Positions 6,135 through 14,889 of a DNA stretch of 30,104 bases are shown one piece after another. The stretch is from CAYQQU01 sp964419545 (lineage in GTDB: Bacteria; Bacteroidota; Bacteroidia; Chitinophagales; Saprospiraceae), in the NCBI GenBank assembly GCA_964419545.1, contig CAYQQU010000067.1, forward strand, positions 1-30,104. Direction: 5' to 3'. The notes below the pieces were generated by a model. The model ran no database searches. It saw only the letters and a list, made by a program, of their open reading frames with translations, and had not been told where the DNA came from. Within the stretch, counting starts at the first letter, position 1. Every line of letters begins with the position of its first letter. The position numbers and the translations under genes were made by a program.

Positions 6135-8990
6135 ATGGCGGAAGAGAAAAAAGCACCGGCGGTGCTGGAAAAACCGAGCAAGACCCTGCGCAGGGATACC
6201 ATTCACATCAAGGGAGCACGGGCCAACAATCTGAAAGACGTAGAGCTGACTATCCCCAAAAACCAACTCGTCGTGGTCACGGGCGTCTCCGGCTCCGGCA
6301 AGTCGTCGATCACGATGGATACGCTTTTTGCGGAAGGGCAACGCCGCTACGTTGAGAGCCTGTCTTCCTACGCCCGCCAGTTCCTGATGCGCATGAAAAA
6401 GCCGGACGTCGACTTCATCAGGGGCATTTGTCCGGCCATCGCCATCGAACAAAAGGTCACCACCAGCAACGCCCGCTCCACCGTGGGCACCCTCACCGAA
6501 ATTTACGACTACCTGCGGCTGCTCTACGCCCGCGTGGGCAAAACCATCTCGCCCGTTTCGGGCCAGGAGGTGAAACGCCACGAAGTATCCGACGTCGTCG
6601 ACTTTATCAACAGCCGGGAACCGGGCGCCCGCGTACAACTGTTCTCCCCGCTGCCCACGCGCTACAGCGACCGCACGCTGGCCCAGGAACTCGACTTGCT
6701 GCTGCAGAAAGGGTACACCCGCCTGCAACGCACGAACAACCTGGAACAGATCCAGGACTTATTGGAATCCGGCGACCCCGCTCTCGAAAAAAAACTCGAT
6801 CAGCTGCCGGGATCCGGCATCCATATCCTCATCGATCGCTTCGTCGTCAAACCCGAAGATGAAGAGAACAACCGGCGCATCGCCGACTCCGTACAGACGG
6901 CCTTCATGGAAAGCCAGGGCGAATGCCTCGTCGACCTACTCGACGGAGAGACCGTCGCTTTCAACAACCGCTTCGAGCTCGACGGCATGACGTTCCTCGA
7001 ACCGACGCCCCAGCTTTTCAACTTCAACAACCCCTACGGCGCCTGCCCCACCTGTGAGGGGTTCAGTCAGGTGATGGGCATCGACGAAGACAAGGTGGTG
7101 CCTGATAAATCCCTCTCGGTATACGAAGGCGCCGTCGCCTGCTGGAAAGGAGAAAAATACGGCCGCTGGCTGGATCGCCTGCTGGAAAACGCCCACCATT
7201 TCGACTTTCCCGTGCACCGCCCGTACCAGGACCTCAGCCGGGCGCAACAACGCCTGCTTTGGACCGGCAACGACTACTTCTGGGGCATCGACGATTTCTT
7301 CGCCGAGCTGCAGGAGAAAACCTACAAAATACAAAACCGGGTGATGCTCGCCCGCTACCGCGGCAAAACCCTGTGCGCAACCTGCGACGGCGGCCGCCTG
7401 CGCCGGGAAGCGACTTACGTCAAAGTCGGCGGCCGCGCCATCACCGAGCTGGTGGTCATGCCGGTAGACGAGCTGCTTGGCTTCATCGACGGGCTCGAAC
7501 TGAGCGATTACGACCGCCAGATCGCGCGCCGGCTGCTCATCGAGGTCAACAATCGCCTCAGGTTCATGAACGACCTGGGGCTCGGCTACCTCACCCTGAG
7601 TCGCCTCTCCAATACCCTGAGCGGAGGGGAAACGCAACGCATCAACCTGACGCGCACCCTGGGCAGCAACCTCACCAGCTCGATGTACCTCCTCGACGAG
7701 CCCAGCATCGGGCTCCATCCCCGCGATACCAACCGGCTCGTCAAAGTGCTGAAAAGCCTGCGCGACCTCGGCAATACCGTCATCGTGGTGGAACACGAAG
7801 AGGACGTCATCAAAAACGCTGATTTTCTGGTCGATATCGGCCCGCGGGCCGGCATCCACGGCGGCGAGGTCGTCTTCGCCGGCCCTTACGAGCAGATCTA
7901 CGAAGAAGCGGCCGACAGCCTGACCACGCGCTACATGAGCGGCCGCATGCGCATCCCTACGCCGGAGACGCGCCGCACCTCCAATACGGAGATCCGGATC
8001 GAGGGCGCCCGCCAGCACAACCTGAAAAATATCGACGTGCGCCTGCCCCTGCACGCCATGACGGTGGTCACCGGCGTATCGGGATCCGGCAAAACGACCC
8101 TCGTCAAACAGATCATCTACCCCGCTCTGAAAAAGCGCCTGGGCGAAGGCTACTCACGGGCGCCCGGGCTGCACCACGCCCTGACCGGCGACGTGGAGGC
8201 AATCACCCAGGTGGAAATGGTGAGCCAAAATCCCATCGGCAAATCATCGCGCTCCAACCCGGTAACTTACGTCAAAGCCTACGACACCATCCGCAGCCTG
8301 ATGGCCGATCAGCAGCTGTCGCGCATTCGCGGCTTCAAGCCCAAACACTTCTCTTTCAACGTCGACGGCGGTCGCTGCGACGCCTGCAAAGGGGAAGGCG
8401 AACAGGTGATCGAAATGCAGTTCCTCGCCGATGTGCGCCTGGAATGCGAAGTATGCGGCGGCAGACGCTTTAAACAGGAGGTGCTGGACGTGCAGTATAA
8501 AGGCAAGAACATCCACGAAATACTGGAACTAACCATCGAAGAAGCCCTCGACTTCTTCAGCGACGCCGGCGACGTAGTCAAAAAGCTCAAGCCCCTGGCC
8601 GATGTCGGGCTGGGGTACGTTCACCTGGGGCAATCCTCCAGCACGCTCTCCGGCGGCGAAGCCCAACGCGTCAAACTGGCGTCTTTCCTCGGTAAGGAGC
8701 GCAGCAATGAACACATCCTTTTTATCTTCGACGAACCGACTACCGGCCTTCACTTCCACGATATTCGCAAGCTGCTCGACGCCCTCAACGCCCTGGTGGA
8801 AAACGGACATACCGTGCTCATCGTGGAACACAACATGGAAGTCATCAAATCAGCCGACTGGGTGGTCGACCTCGGGCCGGAAGGCGGCAGGAACGGCGGC
8901 CACCTCCTGTTTCAGGGCCGCCCGGAAGAGCTGGCCGCCATCGAAGGGTCTGCAACGGGTTCCTACCTGAAAGATAAACTCCGTAACTGA
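6135..8990 (+). CDS. uvrA: Excinuclease ABC subunit UvrA
   Basis: 951 residues from the chosen start, close to the usual UvrA length. UvrA is the damage-recognition ATPase of nucleotide excision repair and hands lesions to UvrB. It has two ABC modules: Walker A GVSGSGKSS (near residue 50) and GVSGSGKTT (near 646), signatures LSGGETQRI (near 495) and LSGGEAQRV (near 838), and Walker B regions YLLDEPSIGLHP and FIFDEPTTGLHF. Zinc-ligand pairs are CPTC (near 302) with CATC (near 413), and CDAC with CEVC (747-770). An in-frame ATG at 6060 would add 25 residues unlike UvrA, and the promoter box at 6080-6087 argues against it. The gene is monocistronic and converges on the peroxidase gene 17 bp downstream. 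Confidence 0.97.
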   Translation: MAEEKKAPAVLEKPSKTLRRDTIHIKGARANNLKDVELTIPKNQLVVVTGVSGSGKSSITMDTLFAEGQRRYVESLSSYARQFLMRMKKPDVDFIRGICPAIAIEQKVTTSNARSTVGTLTEIYDYLRLLYARVGKTISPVSGQEVKRHEVSDVVDFINSREPGARVQLFSPLPTRYSDRTLAQELDLLLQKGYTRLQRTNNLEQIQDLLESGDPALEKKLDQLPGSGIHILIDRFVVKPEDEENNRRIADSVQTAFMESQGECLVDLLDGETVAFNNRFELDGMTFLEPTPQLFNFNNPYGACPTCEGFSQVMGIDEDKVVPDKSLSVYEGAVACWKGEKYGRWLDRLLENAHHFDFPVHRPYQDLSRAQQRLLWTGNDYFWGIDDFFAELQEKTYKIQNRVMLARYRGKTLCATCDGGRLRREATYVKVGGRAITELVVMPVDELLGFIDGLELSDYDRQIARRLLIEVNNRLRFMNDLGLGYLTLSRLSNTLSGGETQRINLTRTLGSNLTSSMYLLDEPSIGLHPRDTNRLVKVLKSLRDLGNTVIVVEHEEDVIKNADFLVDIGPRAGIHGGEVVFAGPYEQIYEEAADSLTTRYMSGRMRIPTPETRRTSNTEIRIEGARQHNLKNIDVRLPLHAMTVVTGVSGSGKTTLVKQIIYPALKKRLGEGYSRAPGLHHALTGDVEAITQVEMVSQNPIGKSSRSNPVTYVKAYDTIRSLMADQQLSRIRGFKPKHFSFNVDGGRCDACKGEGEQVIEMQFLADVRLECEVCGGRRFKQEVLDVQYKGKNIHEILELTIEEALDFFSDAGDVVKKLKPLADVGLGYVHLGQSSSTLSGGEAQRVKLASFLGKERSNEHILFIFDEPTTGLHFHDIRKLLDALNALVENGHTVLIVEHNMEVIKSADWVVDLGPEGGRNGGHLLFQGRPEELAAIEGSATGSYLKDKLRN

Positions 8991-9007
8991 TTCAGGATCT
9001 CATTCTC

Positions 9008-10168
9008 CTACTTAAACGGATCGGAAAAGCGCTCCTCCGCGATGAAGGTTTCGTCGGTCAGCGTTTCCAGGAAAGCGACCAGCGCCATTTTTTCTTCTTC
9101 CGTAAAATTCATGTGGCGGGGCGCGCCGTTGATCTTGCGCAGACGGAAATCCAGGTTTGGATGGTTCTTAATGCCGCTGCTGTAGTGCTCCACCACCTCT
9201 TCCAGGATAGCGAAGCGCCCGTCGTGCATATACGGCGCCGTCAGCGCGACATTGCGCAGGAAAGGCACCTTGAAGACGCCGTCCAAAGAAGGGTTATTAC
9301 GGTGGTCGCCCAGGCCGTTGTCCTCGTATTTGACGTCCAGCCCGTTATTGGCGACGGTCACCATGAGGGTCGACATATTGGGGCTGTGACAGGTGGTGCA
9401 ATGATCCATGTACAATCGCCGGCCCAGGTTCTCCATTTCGGAGAAATCGGGGAACCTGCGGGCAAAACCGCCATCCGCGACCTTGGACGCCGCCTGGTCG
9501 AAGCGGGAATCGACGGAAATAAACGAATTCATGAAGGCTTCCAAGGCCTCAATGATGCGGTTTTTGCTGATCCCGGAATCCCCGAAAGCTTTGCGGAAAA
9601 GGATGGGATAATAGGGCAGTTGCTGTAGTTTGACCTCCAGGTCGCCGAAGTTCATTCCCATCTCGATCGGGTCCTGTATCGTCATTTCGGTTTGTTCGCC
9701 GATGGAGTGGGCGCGCTCATCCCAGAAGAAGCCGGCGCCGCTGAACGAACTCCCGCCGTAGTCGGTCTCGAAATTGGTGACGGCGGCCAGGGCCAGGGAA
9801 TTGCGCTTGGTCAGTTCGCCGTCGAAACCCTCGCTGAAGGCGACATCGTCGGAGAACGCCAGTTTCTGCTCGTGGCAGGACGCACAGGAAACGGCATTGG
9901 TGCGCGATAGGTTGCGATCGTAGAACAATACCCGGCCCAGGGTGGCCATTTCGTCGGAAATATCCGGTTCGATCGCGTTGAAAGACTGGAGATGGTCGGG
10001 CAACTCGACCGAGTAGTCATACTGGTCGGCCGGCAGATCGAGATGACGCTCCAGGACGGCGAATTCTTCCGGGGTGTAGATTTGACGATTGATCTCGACA
10101 TTGTCGTCGAGGCAACCGGTTAAGAAGAAAAGCGCGATCAGCGCGATGAGAGGGAGCTTACGTACCAT
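9008..10168 (-). CDS. Di-heme cytochrome c peroxidase-family lipoprotein
   Basis: 386 residues. The N-terminus is a lipoprotein signal with lipobox LTGC (Cys19), so it should be membrane-anchored on the periplasmic side. Two c-type haem sites are present, CASCH (95-99) and CTTCH (257-261). Also present are the MauG/CcpA-family elements LGRVLFYDRNLSRT before haem 1 and LRNVALTAPYMHDGRF, whose Met is the likely distal haem ligand. Family members reduce hydrogen peroxide with electrons from small cytochromes; some related proteins oxidise other substrates, so the peroxidase role is probable rather than proven. It stands alone, converges with uvrA and diverges from fabG. A solo repeat end (10223-10245) lies in its promoter region. 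Confidence 0.92.
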   Translation of the reverse strand: MVRKLPLIALIALFFLTGCLDDNVEINRQIYTPEEFAVLERHLDLPADQYDYSVELPDHLQSFNAIEPDISDEMATLGRVLFYDRNLSRTNAVSCASCHEQKLAFSDDVAFSEGFDGELTKRNSLALAAVTNFETDYGGSSFSGAGFFWDERAHSIGEQTEMTIQDPIEMGMNFGDLEVKLQQLPYYPILFRKAFGDSGISKNRIIEALEAFMNSFISVDSRFDQAASKVADGGFARRFPDFSEMENLGRRLYMDHCTTCHSPNMSTLMVTVANNGLDVKYEDNGLGDHRNNPSLDGVFKVPFLRNVALTAPYMHDGRFAILEEVVEHYSSGIKNHPNLDFRLRKINGAPRHMNFTEEEKMALVAFLETLTDETFIAEERFSDPFK

Positions 10169-10222
10169 GTCTGATTAGGTGTTTATTGATGAAACCAGGG
10201 TCTTATCGTTAACAAAGCTCTA

Positions 10223-10245
10223 AATCCGGATTACTCATGGGGTAA
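10223..10245. repeat. Solo terminal end of the MITE-like family (degenerate)
   Basis: ATCCGGATTACTCATGGGG closely matches the element end AACCCGGATTATTCATGGG (three differences over the core). No partner end is present nearby. It lies in the divergent gap between the peroxidase gene and fabG and looks like a remnant. Confidence 0.45.
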
Positions 10246-10358
10246 CGAAAATCACTTAATATAGGTAACGAACAAACCCGCCCAAACGATTCCTTCGCCT
10301 CGGATTTAACAAAATATATTTTACCTTAGCCCCCCGGAACAAAATGCATCTACTTACC

Positions 10359-11105
10359 ATGAAGTTATTGCAGGAGAAAGTAGCCCTGATCACGGGCGGC
10401 TCGCGCGGCATCGGCGCCGCTATCGTGCAGCGTTTCGCCGAGCAGGGCGCGCAGGTGGCCTTCACGTACCGTTCCTCGGCCGCCCAGGCTGAAAAGGTGG
10501 CCGGGACGGCATCCGAACAAGGCGTAACCGTCAAAGCTTACCAATCGGACGCCGGCGACTTTGCCCAGGCGGAAGCGCTGATCAAGTCGGTGCTGGAAGA
10601 TTTCGGGCGCATCGATATTCTGGTCAATAACGCAGGCATTACGCAGGACACGCTGATGCTCCGCATGTCGGAAGAACAATGGGATAAAGTGATCGCCACC
10701 AACCTGAAGTCGGTTTTCAACCTCACCAAACACGCCCTGCGCCCCATGATGAAGAACCGGGGCGGCTCCATTATCAACATGAGTTCGATCGTCGGGATCA
10801 CCGGCAACGCCGGTCAGGCCAATTACGCGGCTTCGAAAGCGGGGATCATCGGCTTTTCGAAATCGGTCGCCAAAGAGATGGGCGCCCGCAACGTGCGCTG
10901 CAACGTCATTGCACCCGGGTTTATCGAAACGGAAATGACCGGCGAACTCGACGAAAAAACCAAAGAAGCTTACCTGAACAACATACCGCTCCGGCGCCTG
11001 GGGCAGGCCGCCGAAGTCGCCGACGCCTGCGTTTTTCTGGGCTCCGACCTCTCGGCATACGTATCGGGCCAGACCCTCAGCGTCTGCGGTGCGCTAAACA
11101 CCTAG
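10359..11105 (+). CDS. fabG: 3-oxoacyl-[acyl-carrier-protein] reductase
   Basis: 248 residues, a classical short-chain dehydrogenase of FabG type, reducing 3-oxoacyl-ACP with NADPH in fatty acid synthesis. Visible motifs are the nucleotide-binding TGGSRGIGAAI, LVNNAGITQD, the catalytic Ser in INMSSIVG, and the Tyr/Lys pair in YAASKAG. CNVIAPGFIETEMT and the C-terminal FLGSDLSAYVSGQTL are typical. An ATG at 10344 would add five residues (MHLLT); a box one base off the -7 consensus (TACCTTAG, 10322-10329) is compatible with either start. I chose 10359 because FabG proteins usually begin about seven residues before KVALITGG. The lipoprotein gene follows without a gap, so the two form an operon. 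Confidence 0.93.
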   Translation: MKLLQEKVALITGGSRGIGAAIVQRFAEQGAQVAFTYRSSAAQAEKVAGTASEQGVTVKAYQSDAGDFAQAEALIKSVLEDFGRIDILVNNAGITQDTLMLRMSEEQWDKVIATNLKSVFNLTKHALRPMMKNRGGSIINMSSIVGITGNAGQANYAASKAGIIGFSKSVAKEMGARNVRCNVIAPGFIETEMTGELDEKTKEAYLNNIPLRRLGQAAEVADACVFLGSDLSAYVSGQTLSVCGALNT

Positions 11106-11909
11106 ATGATGTTCCGCTTGACCTACCTTGCCATCCTGCTGGTTTTCGGCCTGGCCGGAAGCTGTGGCGACGCACCGCCGGCGGAGGCGCCCGCTGAGGC
11201 CGGATCGACCGCCGGTTCGGCCGTCTTCGATTCCATGCCGCAACCGGGAGCGCCTCTATTCCTGGTGCGCACCGTCAACGAGATGCTCGGACAGCGGCAG
11301 CAGCAGCGCTACTTTACCCTGCTGCTCAGCGCGGATCAGGCCGCCTACAAGCGCTTCCCCAAAGGCGACTGGGTCAACGAGCCCGAGGCCGAACGACTCC
11401 GGGAACGCGACGCTCCCAATACCGGCGACTGGCGACTCGAAAACAACCAGCTGATCATCGAATGGCCCGACGAACCGGGCATGGAGCCCTGGACGCTGAC
11501 CCCCTGGAAGAACGGCTACCGGCGCGGCCAACTGGGCGTGTACGAGCTCGCCCCCGCCCCCACCGACTCCTTGCTGGTGGGACGCTACATCTACCGCGCT
11601 CCCGATCAGATCGACCGGGAGCTCTACGCCGTACCGGGTTTTCCCCAGATCACCTTCGACCCGCAGGGCCGGTTTTCCCAGAATACCCGGTATTCCATGA
11701 TGGGCCAGTACCAGACCAGCGGCGAGCCCGAAGCGGACGCCCCCTATCTCCAAGGCGCGTACACCCTGGACCGCCATCAGCTGACGCTCACCTTCGGCAA
11801 CGGGCTACAACGATCCGTCGCCGTGTGTTTGTTACCTGATCGGTCCGATGTGTTGCTGATCGACGGGCGCACTTTCGTTCGCTACCAGCCGGATCAGGAT
11901 AGCCAATGA
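11106..11909 (+). CDS. Putative lipoprotein of unknown function
   Basis: 267 residues beginning with a lipoprotein signal (MMFRLTYLAILLVFGLAGSC, lipobox Cys20) followed by an Ala/Pro/Glu-rich tether. The rest is a mixed beta-rich region with no motif I recognise: YFTLLLSADQAAYKRFPKGD, then two segments near residues 165-215 and 225-262 that both end in short beta-strand patterns (LVGRYIYRAPDQ and LTLTFGNGLQ). The ATG follows the fabG stop codon directly, so the genes are co-transcribed and probably coupled. A second ATG at 11109 is an equally possible start. It should be anchored in the cell envelope. Its 3' end lies 3 bp from the end of the convergent regulator gene. Confidence 0.75.
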   Translation: MMFRLTYLAILLVFGLAGSCGDAPPAEAPAEAGSTAGSAVFDSMPQPGAPLFLVRTVNEMLGQRQQQRYFTLLLSADQAAYKRFPKGDWVNEPEAERLRERDAPNTGDWRLENNQLIIEWPDEPGMEPWTLTPWKNGYRRGQLGVYELAPAPTDSLLVGRYIYRAPDQIDRELYAVPGFPQITFDPQGRFSQNTRYSMMGQYQTSGEPEADAPYLQGAYTLDRHQLTLTFGNGLQRSVAVCLLPDRSDVLLIDGRTFVRYQPDQDSQ

Positions 11910-11912
11910 GGA

Positions 11913-12236
11913 TTACCGGGGCAGCCGGAAAGACGCCAGCTGTTCGGCAATGGCTTTCACCCTTACCAGGCGCGGGTAGTTCAGGTGGTACCGACAACCG
12001 AAGACGTCGGCCCGCTGCTCCACTACCTTCGTCAGGCAAAGACGATCCAATTGCGACTCCAAAGTGGAAGAGTCCAAACCGGTATGCAGGGTTAAATCAA
12101 GGATAGCCGCACTTTCGTGCTCCTGAAGGAAATTGAGGATTGGGATGCTCTGTTCGTGACAGAGCGATTCCAGCGTCTGCAGGGCCTTGCTCAGCCGGCT
12201 GACGCTGCTTTGTGTAATAGTGTTTCTAGTGTCCAC
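11913..12236 (-). CDS. Small winged-helix (ArsR-like) transcriptional regulator
   Basis: 107 residues with an ArsR/MarR-like winged-helix pattern: an N-terminal helix (SVSRLSKALQTLESLCHEQS), then ILNFLQEHESAAILDLTLHT (helix-turn-helix start), LDSSTLESQLDRLCLTKVVE (recognition helix), a wing (QRADVFGCRYHLN) and a C-terminal helix. No cluster of metal-binding Cys/His residues was seen, so it is not an obvious metal sensor. Translation must start at GTG 12236: an in-frame stop lies two codons upstream, and there is no ATG before the helix-turn-helix. A good promoter precedes it. Its target is unknown; the divergent protease gene is a candidate because of position. Confidence 0.72.
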   Translation of the reverse strand: MDTRNTITQSSVSRLSKALQTLESLCHEQSIPILNFLQEHESAAILDLTLHTGLDSSTLESQLDRLCLTKVVEQRADVFGCRYHLNYPRLVRVKAIAEQLASFRLPR

Positions 12237-12264
12237 GGGTTAACATTTAAATCCCAGAATTGCA

Positions 12265-12295
12265 CAAATATACTCTAATAATGGGTTCATGCCAA
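12265..12295 (-). promoter_or_regulatory. Canonical Bacteroidota promoter for the winged-helix gene
   Basis: On the minus strand TTG (12295-12293), a 20-base spacer and TATATTTG (12272-12265) match the TTG / TAnnTTTG consensus with normal spacing. The predicted start near 12261 gives a leader of about 25 nt before the GTG codon. This is the best-formed two-part promoter in the window. Confidence 0.7.
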
Positions 12296-12530
12296 CAATT
12301 CCGCGATCAAATTTGATTCCCTAAGAACAAACAACTACCAATCAGGCTTTTACGAGAACAGAACCGCTGTTTTACCTCTTCTTTCGAACTCTTTGTCGTT
12401 GAATATTGCGGAAAGCCGTACATTATTTGTCCGTTTTTTCAGGGAATCGCCCGCATTTCGGCTTCCGGCTGAACATTGTTAAAAATCAAAGTCCGGCGAT
12501 TTTCCCTAAATTCGACCCAAAAAAGTCGTC

Positions 12531-14054
12531 ATGCCCATCAGAATGGAAAAGGATGCCCCGCAAGATCAGCCCAGACGGGGCGGCGGCCTTATTAAGTGGC
12601 TGCCTCTGCTGTTGCTCTTTGTGTTCAAGCGCCCCAAGCTGATCATCCCGCTGCTGATCATCGGCGTCGTCTGGTATTTCTTTTTCGGAGGCGACCAACT
12701 GCTCAGCGGCGGCCTTTCGGAAAGCAATACGGCTGACTTCGCCTTCGGTGCGACCCTGAGCGAAGAGGTATACGACCGGGCGGAGGTTTTCGAACCGCTG
12801 ACCTACGGGTCCAACCTCGGCGCGGCGCTGCCGCGCAAAGTATCGCTGCAAGACTATGCCCCACAGCCCCGCCACCAGGGGCAGCAAGGGTCCTGCGTCG
12901 GCTGGGCCAGCGCCTACGCGGCGCACACCATACTCGAGGCCCGGACCCGGGGGCAAGATCCCGACCAGCTCGCTTTCAGCCCGGCCTACCTGTACAATCA
13001 GATTGCGCTCAGCGGCTGCCAGGGCGCCTACATGCTCGATGCGATGCAGGCCATGCAGCAAAACGGGGCCCTGCCCTACCGGGAATTTCCCTACAACCAG
13101 TCCACCTGCAACAACCGCCCCGCCTCCACGCAGCTACAGGCCGGCCGCAACTTCCGCATCAAAGGGTTCAACCGCCTCACCCTGGGCGGCAACAACTACA
13201 AGCCGGACCTCATGGGCGTCAAGCAACACCTCGCACAGGGCGCCCCGGTGGTGATCGGCATGCAGGTAGGCGGCACCTTTATGAGCCGCATGCTCAATCA
13301 GCGCGTCTGGCGCCCTACCCGCAGCGACTACAGCCTGGGCGGCTTCAGCGGGCACGCCATGTGCGTGGTCGGCTACGATGACGACTTCGAAGGCGGCGCT
13401 TTTCAGATCATGAACAGCTGGGGAACCGACTGGGGCGACCGCGGCTTCGCCTGGGTGCGCTACCGCGACTTTGAGTACTTCGTCAAAGAGGCTTACGGCA
13501 TTTACCCGGCCGGCAATACCGAACAGTACGATCCGAACCAACTGGCGGTCGAGTTCGGCCTTTACAATACCCAGCGGCAGGCAACCCTGGCCCTGCGCAA
13601 AACCGGCGATATGGTGTTCGCTACCGCCCGACCCATCAACCGGGGCGACAAATTTAAGATCTTGTTCGCCAACAGCATCGAATGCTATGCCTACGTCTTC
13701 GGAGAGGAAACCGACGGCTCCAGCTACGTGCTATTCCCCTATACGGAAAAGCATTCGCCTTATTGCGGCATCACCGGTACGCGCCTTTTCCCCAAAGACT
13801 ATTCCATGGTAGCCGACGACCTCGGCCAGCGCGACCGCATCGCCATCGTGGTGAGCAAAAAGCCGATCAATTACCAGCAGTTCAACGATCGCATCAATAA
13901 CGGGCGCGGCAGCTATGCCGACCGGCTGCAATCCGCACTCGGCGCCGAACGCATCACCAGCGTCCAGTTTCAGGCCGGCAATACCATCGCGTTCCAGGCC
14001 GATGCTAAAGGAAAAAATGCGGTGGGTATGGTGATCGAGATCGAGAAGCGGTGA
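12531..14054 (+). CDS. Membrane-anchored papain-family (C1) protease with DUF4384 domain
   Basis: 507 residues. Two hydrophobic segments near the N-terminus (about 20-32 and 36-52) separated by KRPK suggest a membrane hairpin or anchor. A papain-like domain follows (about 100-330): oxyanion Gln119 and nucleophile Cys122 in QGQQGSCVGWAS, His275 in GHAMCVVGYDD and Asn295 in MNSWGTDWGDRGFAWV. All catalytic residues are present. The C-terminal part (about 360-500), with FKILFANSIECYAYVFGEET and LFPYTEKHSPY, looks like a DUF4384 beta domain. The substrate is unknown. The start could also be ATG 12543. The upstream 294-bp gap is AT-rich with no clear promoter. It converges on the barrel gene across a heptad-repeat hairpin. 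Confidence 0.85.
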   Translation: MPIRMEKDAPQDQPRRGGGLIKWLPLLLLFVFKRPKLIIPLLIIGVVWYFFFGGDQLLSGGLSESNTADFAFGATLSEEVYDRAEVFEPLTYGSNLGAALPRKVSLQDYAPQPRHQGQQGSCVGWASAYAAHTILEARTRGQDPDQLAFSPAYLYNQIALSGCQGAYMLDAMQAMQQNGALPYREFPYNQSTCNNRPASTQLQAGRNFRIKGFNRLTLGGNNYKPDLMGVKQHLAQGAPVVIGMQVGGTFMSRMLNQRVWRPTRSDYSLGGFSGHAMCVVGYDDDFEGGAFQIMNSWGTDWGDRGFAWVRYRDFEYFVKEAYGIYPAGNTEQYDPNQLAVEFGLYNTQRQATLALRKTGDMVFATARPINRGDKFKILFANSIECYAYVFGEETDGSSYVLFPYTEKHSPYCGITGTRLFPKDYSMVADDLGQRDRIAIVVSKKPINYQQFNDRINNGRGSYADRLQSALGAERITSVQFQAGNTIAFQADAKGKNAVGMVIEIEKR

Positions 14055-14067
14055 GGGGGGGGTAGTG

Positions 14068-14152
14068 TTTGGTCTTTGGTCTTTGGTCTTTAGCGTCCTG
14101 AGAGAGCCAAAGACCAAAGACTAAAGACTAAAGACTAAAGACTAAAGACTAA
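14068..14152. repeat. Heptad tandem repeats forming a long hairpin between convergent genes
   Basis: The left arm has three GGTCTTT units (14071-14091); the right arm has one AAAGACC and five AAAGACT units (14109-14150). The arms are complementary, so the RNA can fold into a long stem, in several registers. It sits right after the protease stop codon and 10 bp before the end of the barrel gene, and could end or protect transcripts from both sides. Confidence 0.85.
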
Positions 14153-14162
14153 CCCTACCCGA

Positions 14163-14747
14163 TCAAAACTTAAGCCCGGCGCTCAGCGTCAGGATATTAT
14201 TATTTTCGTCGGAATCGACGAAGAAGTTCGTCATGCCGATTTCGTAATTCGCCGAGACGGTCAGGAAGAGCACGTCGACGCCCACGCCGAGGTTGGCGCC
14301 CAGGGTAAAATCTTCGAGATCGTCGCGGTCAAAGGCGAAGATCGGTTTTTCGCGAACCCCCAGCACGTAGGTGGGGATCAGCCCGCCGTGGACGTGGACG
14401 CCGATCAGGCCGTTGTCGCCGGTAACGCGTAATCCGATATTCAACGGCATTTTAAGGCTTTGGATGGTCGTTTCTTCGCTCAGGTCGACGTCCGTATTCG
14501 GGTCGACGTCCTGCAGGAGGCGGGCGGTAAAGCTATAGTAATGCAAGCCCGGTTTGAAGAAGAAAAGGCCGTCGCCCGCGCGCAGATCAAAACCTGCATT
14601 CCAGCCCACGCGCGCTTCGGCGTCGATGTCCTGAATTCGCGTGTCGAGCGCGGAAATATTGACGCCCACTTTCGGAGTGACGCGCAGCTGGGCAAAGGCC
14701 GGGAGGCTGATCAGCAGGATGGCGAATAAAAAGAGGGATCGTTTCAT
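14163..14747 (-). CDS. Outer-membrane beta-barrel protein (PorT-like)
   Basis: 194 residues with a clear Sec signal peptide (MKRSLFLFAILLISLPAFA, cleaved before QLRVTPKVG). The mature protein shows alternating beta-strand patterns (LRVTPKVGVNISALDT, VGWNAGFDLRAG, LFFFKPGLHYYSF, IGLRVTGDNG, LGANLGVGVDVLFLTVSANY) and ends in a hydrophobic residue (SAGLKF), as outer-membrane barrels do. This matches the small eight-strand PorT/OMP_b-brl type common in Bacteroidota. The function is unknown. An upstream in-frame ATG at 14810 would place 21 charged residues before the signal peptide and is unlikely. It is convergent with the protease gene. Confidence 0.82.
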   Translation of the reverse strand: MKRSLFLFAILLISLPAFAQLRVTPKVGVNISALDTRIQDIDAEARVGWNAGFDLRAGDGLFFFKPGLHYYSFTARLLQDVDPNTDVDLSEETTIQSLKMPLNIGLRVTGDNGLIGVHVHGGLIPTYVLGVREKPIFAFDRDDLEDFTLGANLGVGVDVLFLTVSANYEIGMTNFFVDSDENNNILTLSAGLKF

Positions 14748-14889
14748 GGTTGATCTTTTTCGTTTAGCAATGGGCTTTTCTGCCCTTCTTTCACTTGGTA
14801 GATTCGTCAATAGAACGCAATCCCCTACCCGAATAATGTAAAAATGCCCTTAAAGCGAGTTAATATTGCGTTAATCAACTGCTCACCCT

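Noticed and set aside
14109..14150. Short regular repeats that might suggest a CRISPR array
   Set aside because: Units are only 7 bp without spacers, and the opposite arm carries the complement; it is a tandem-repeat hairpin.
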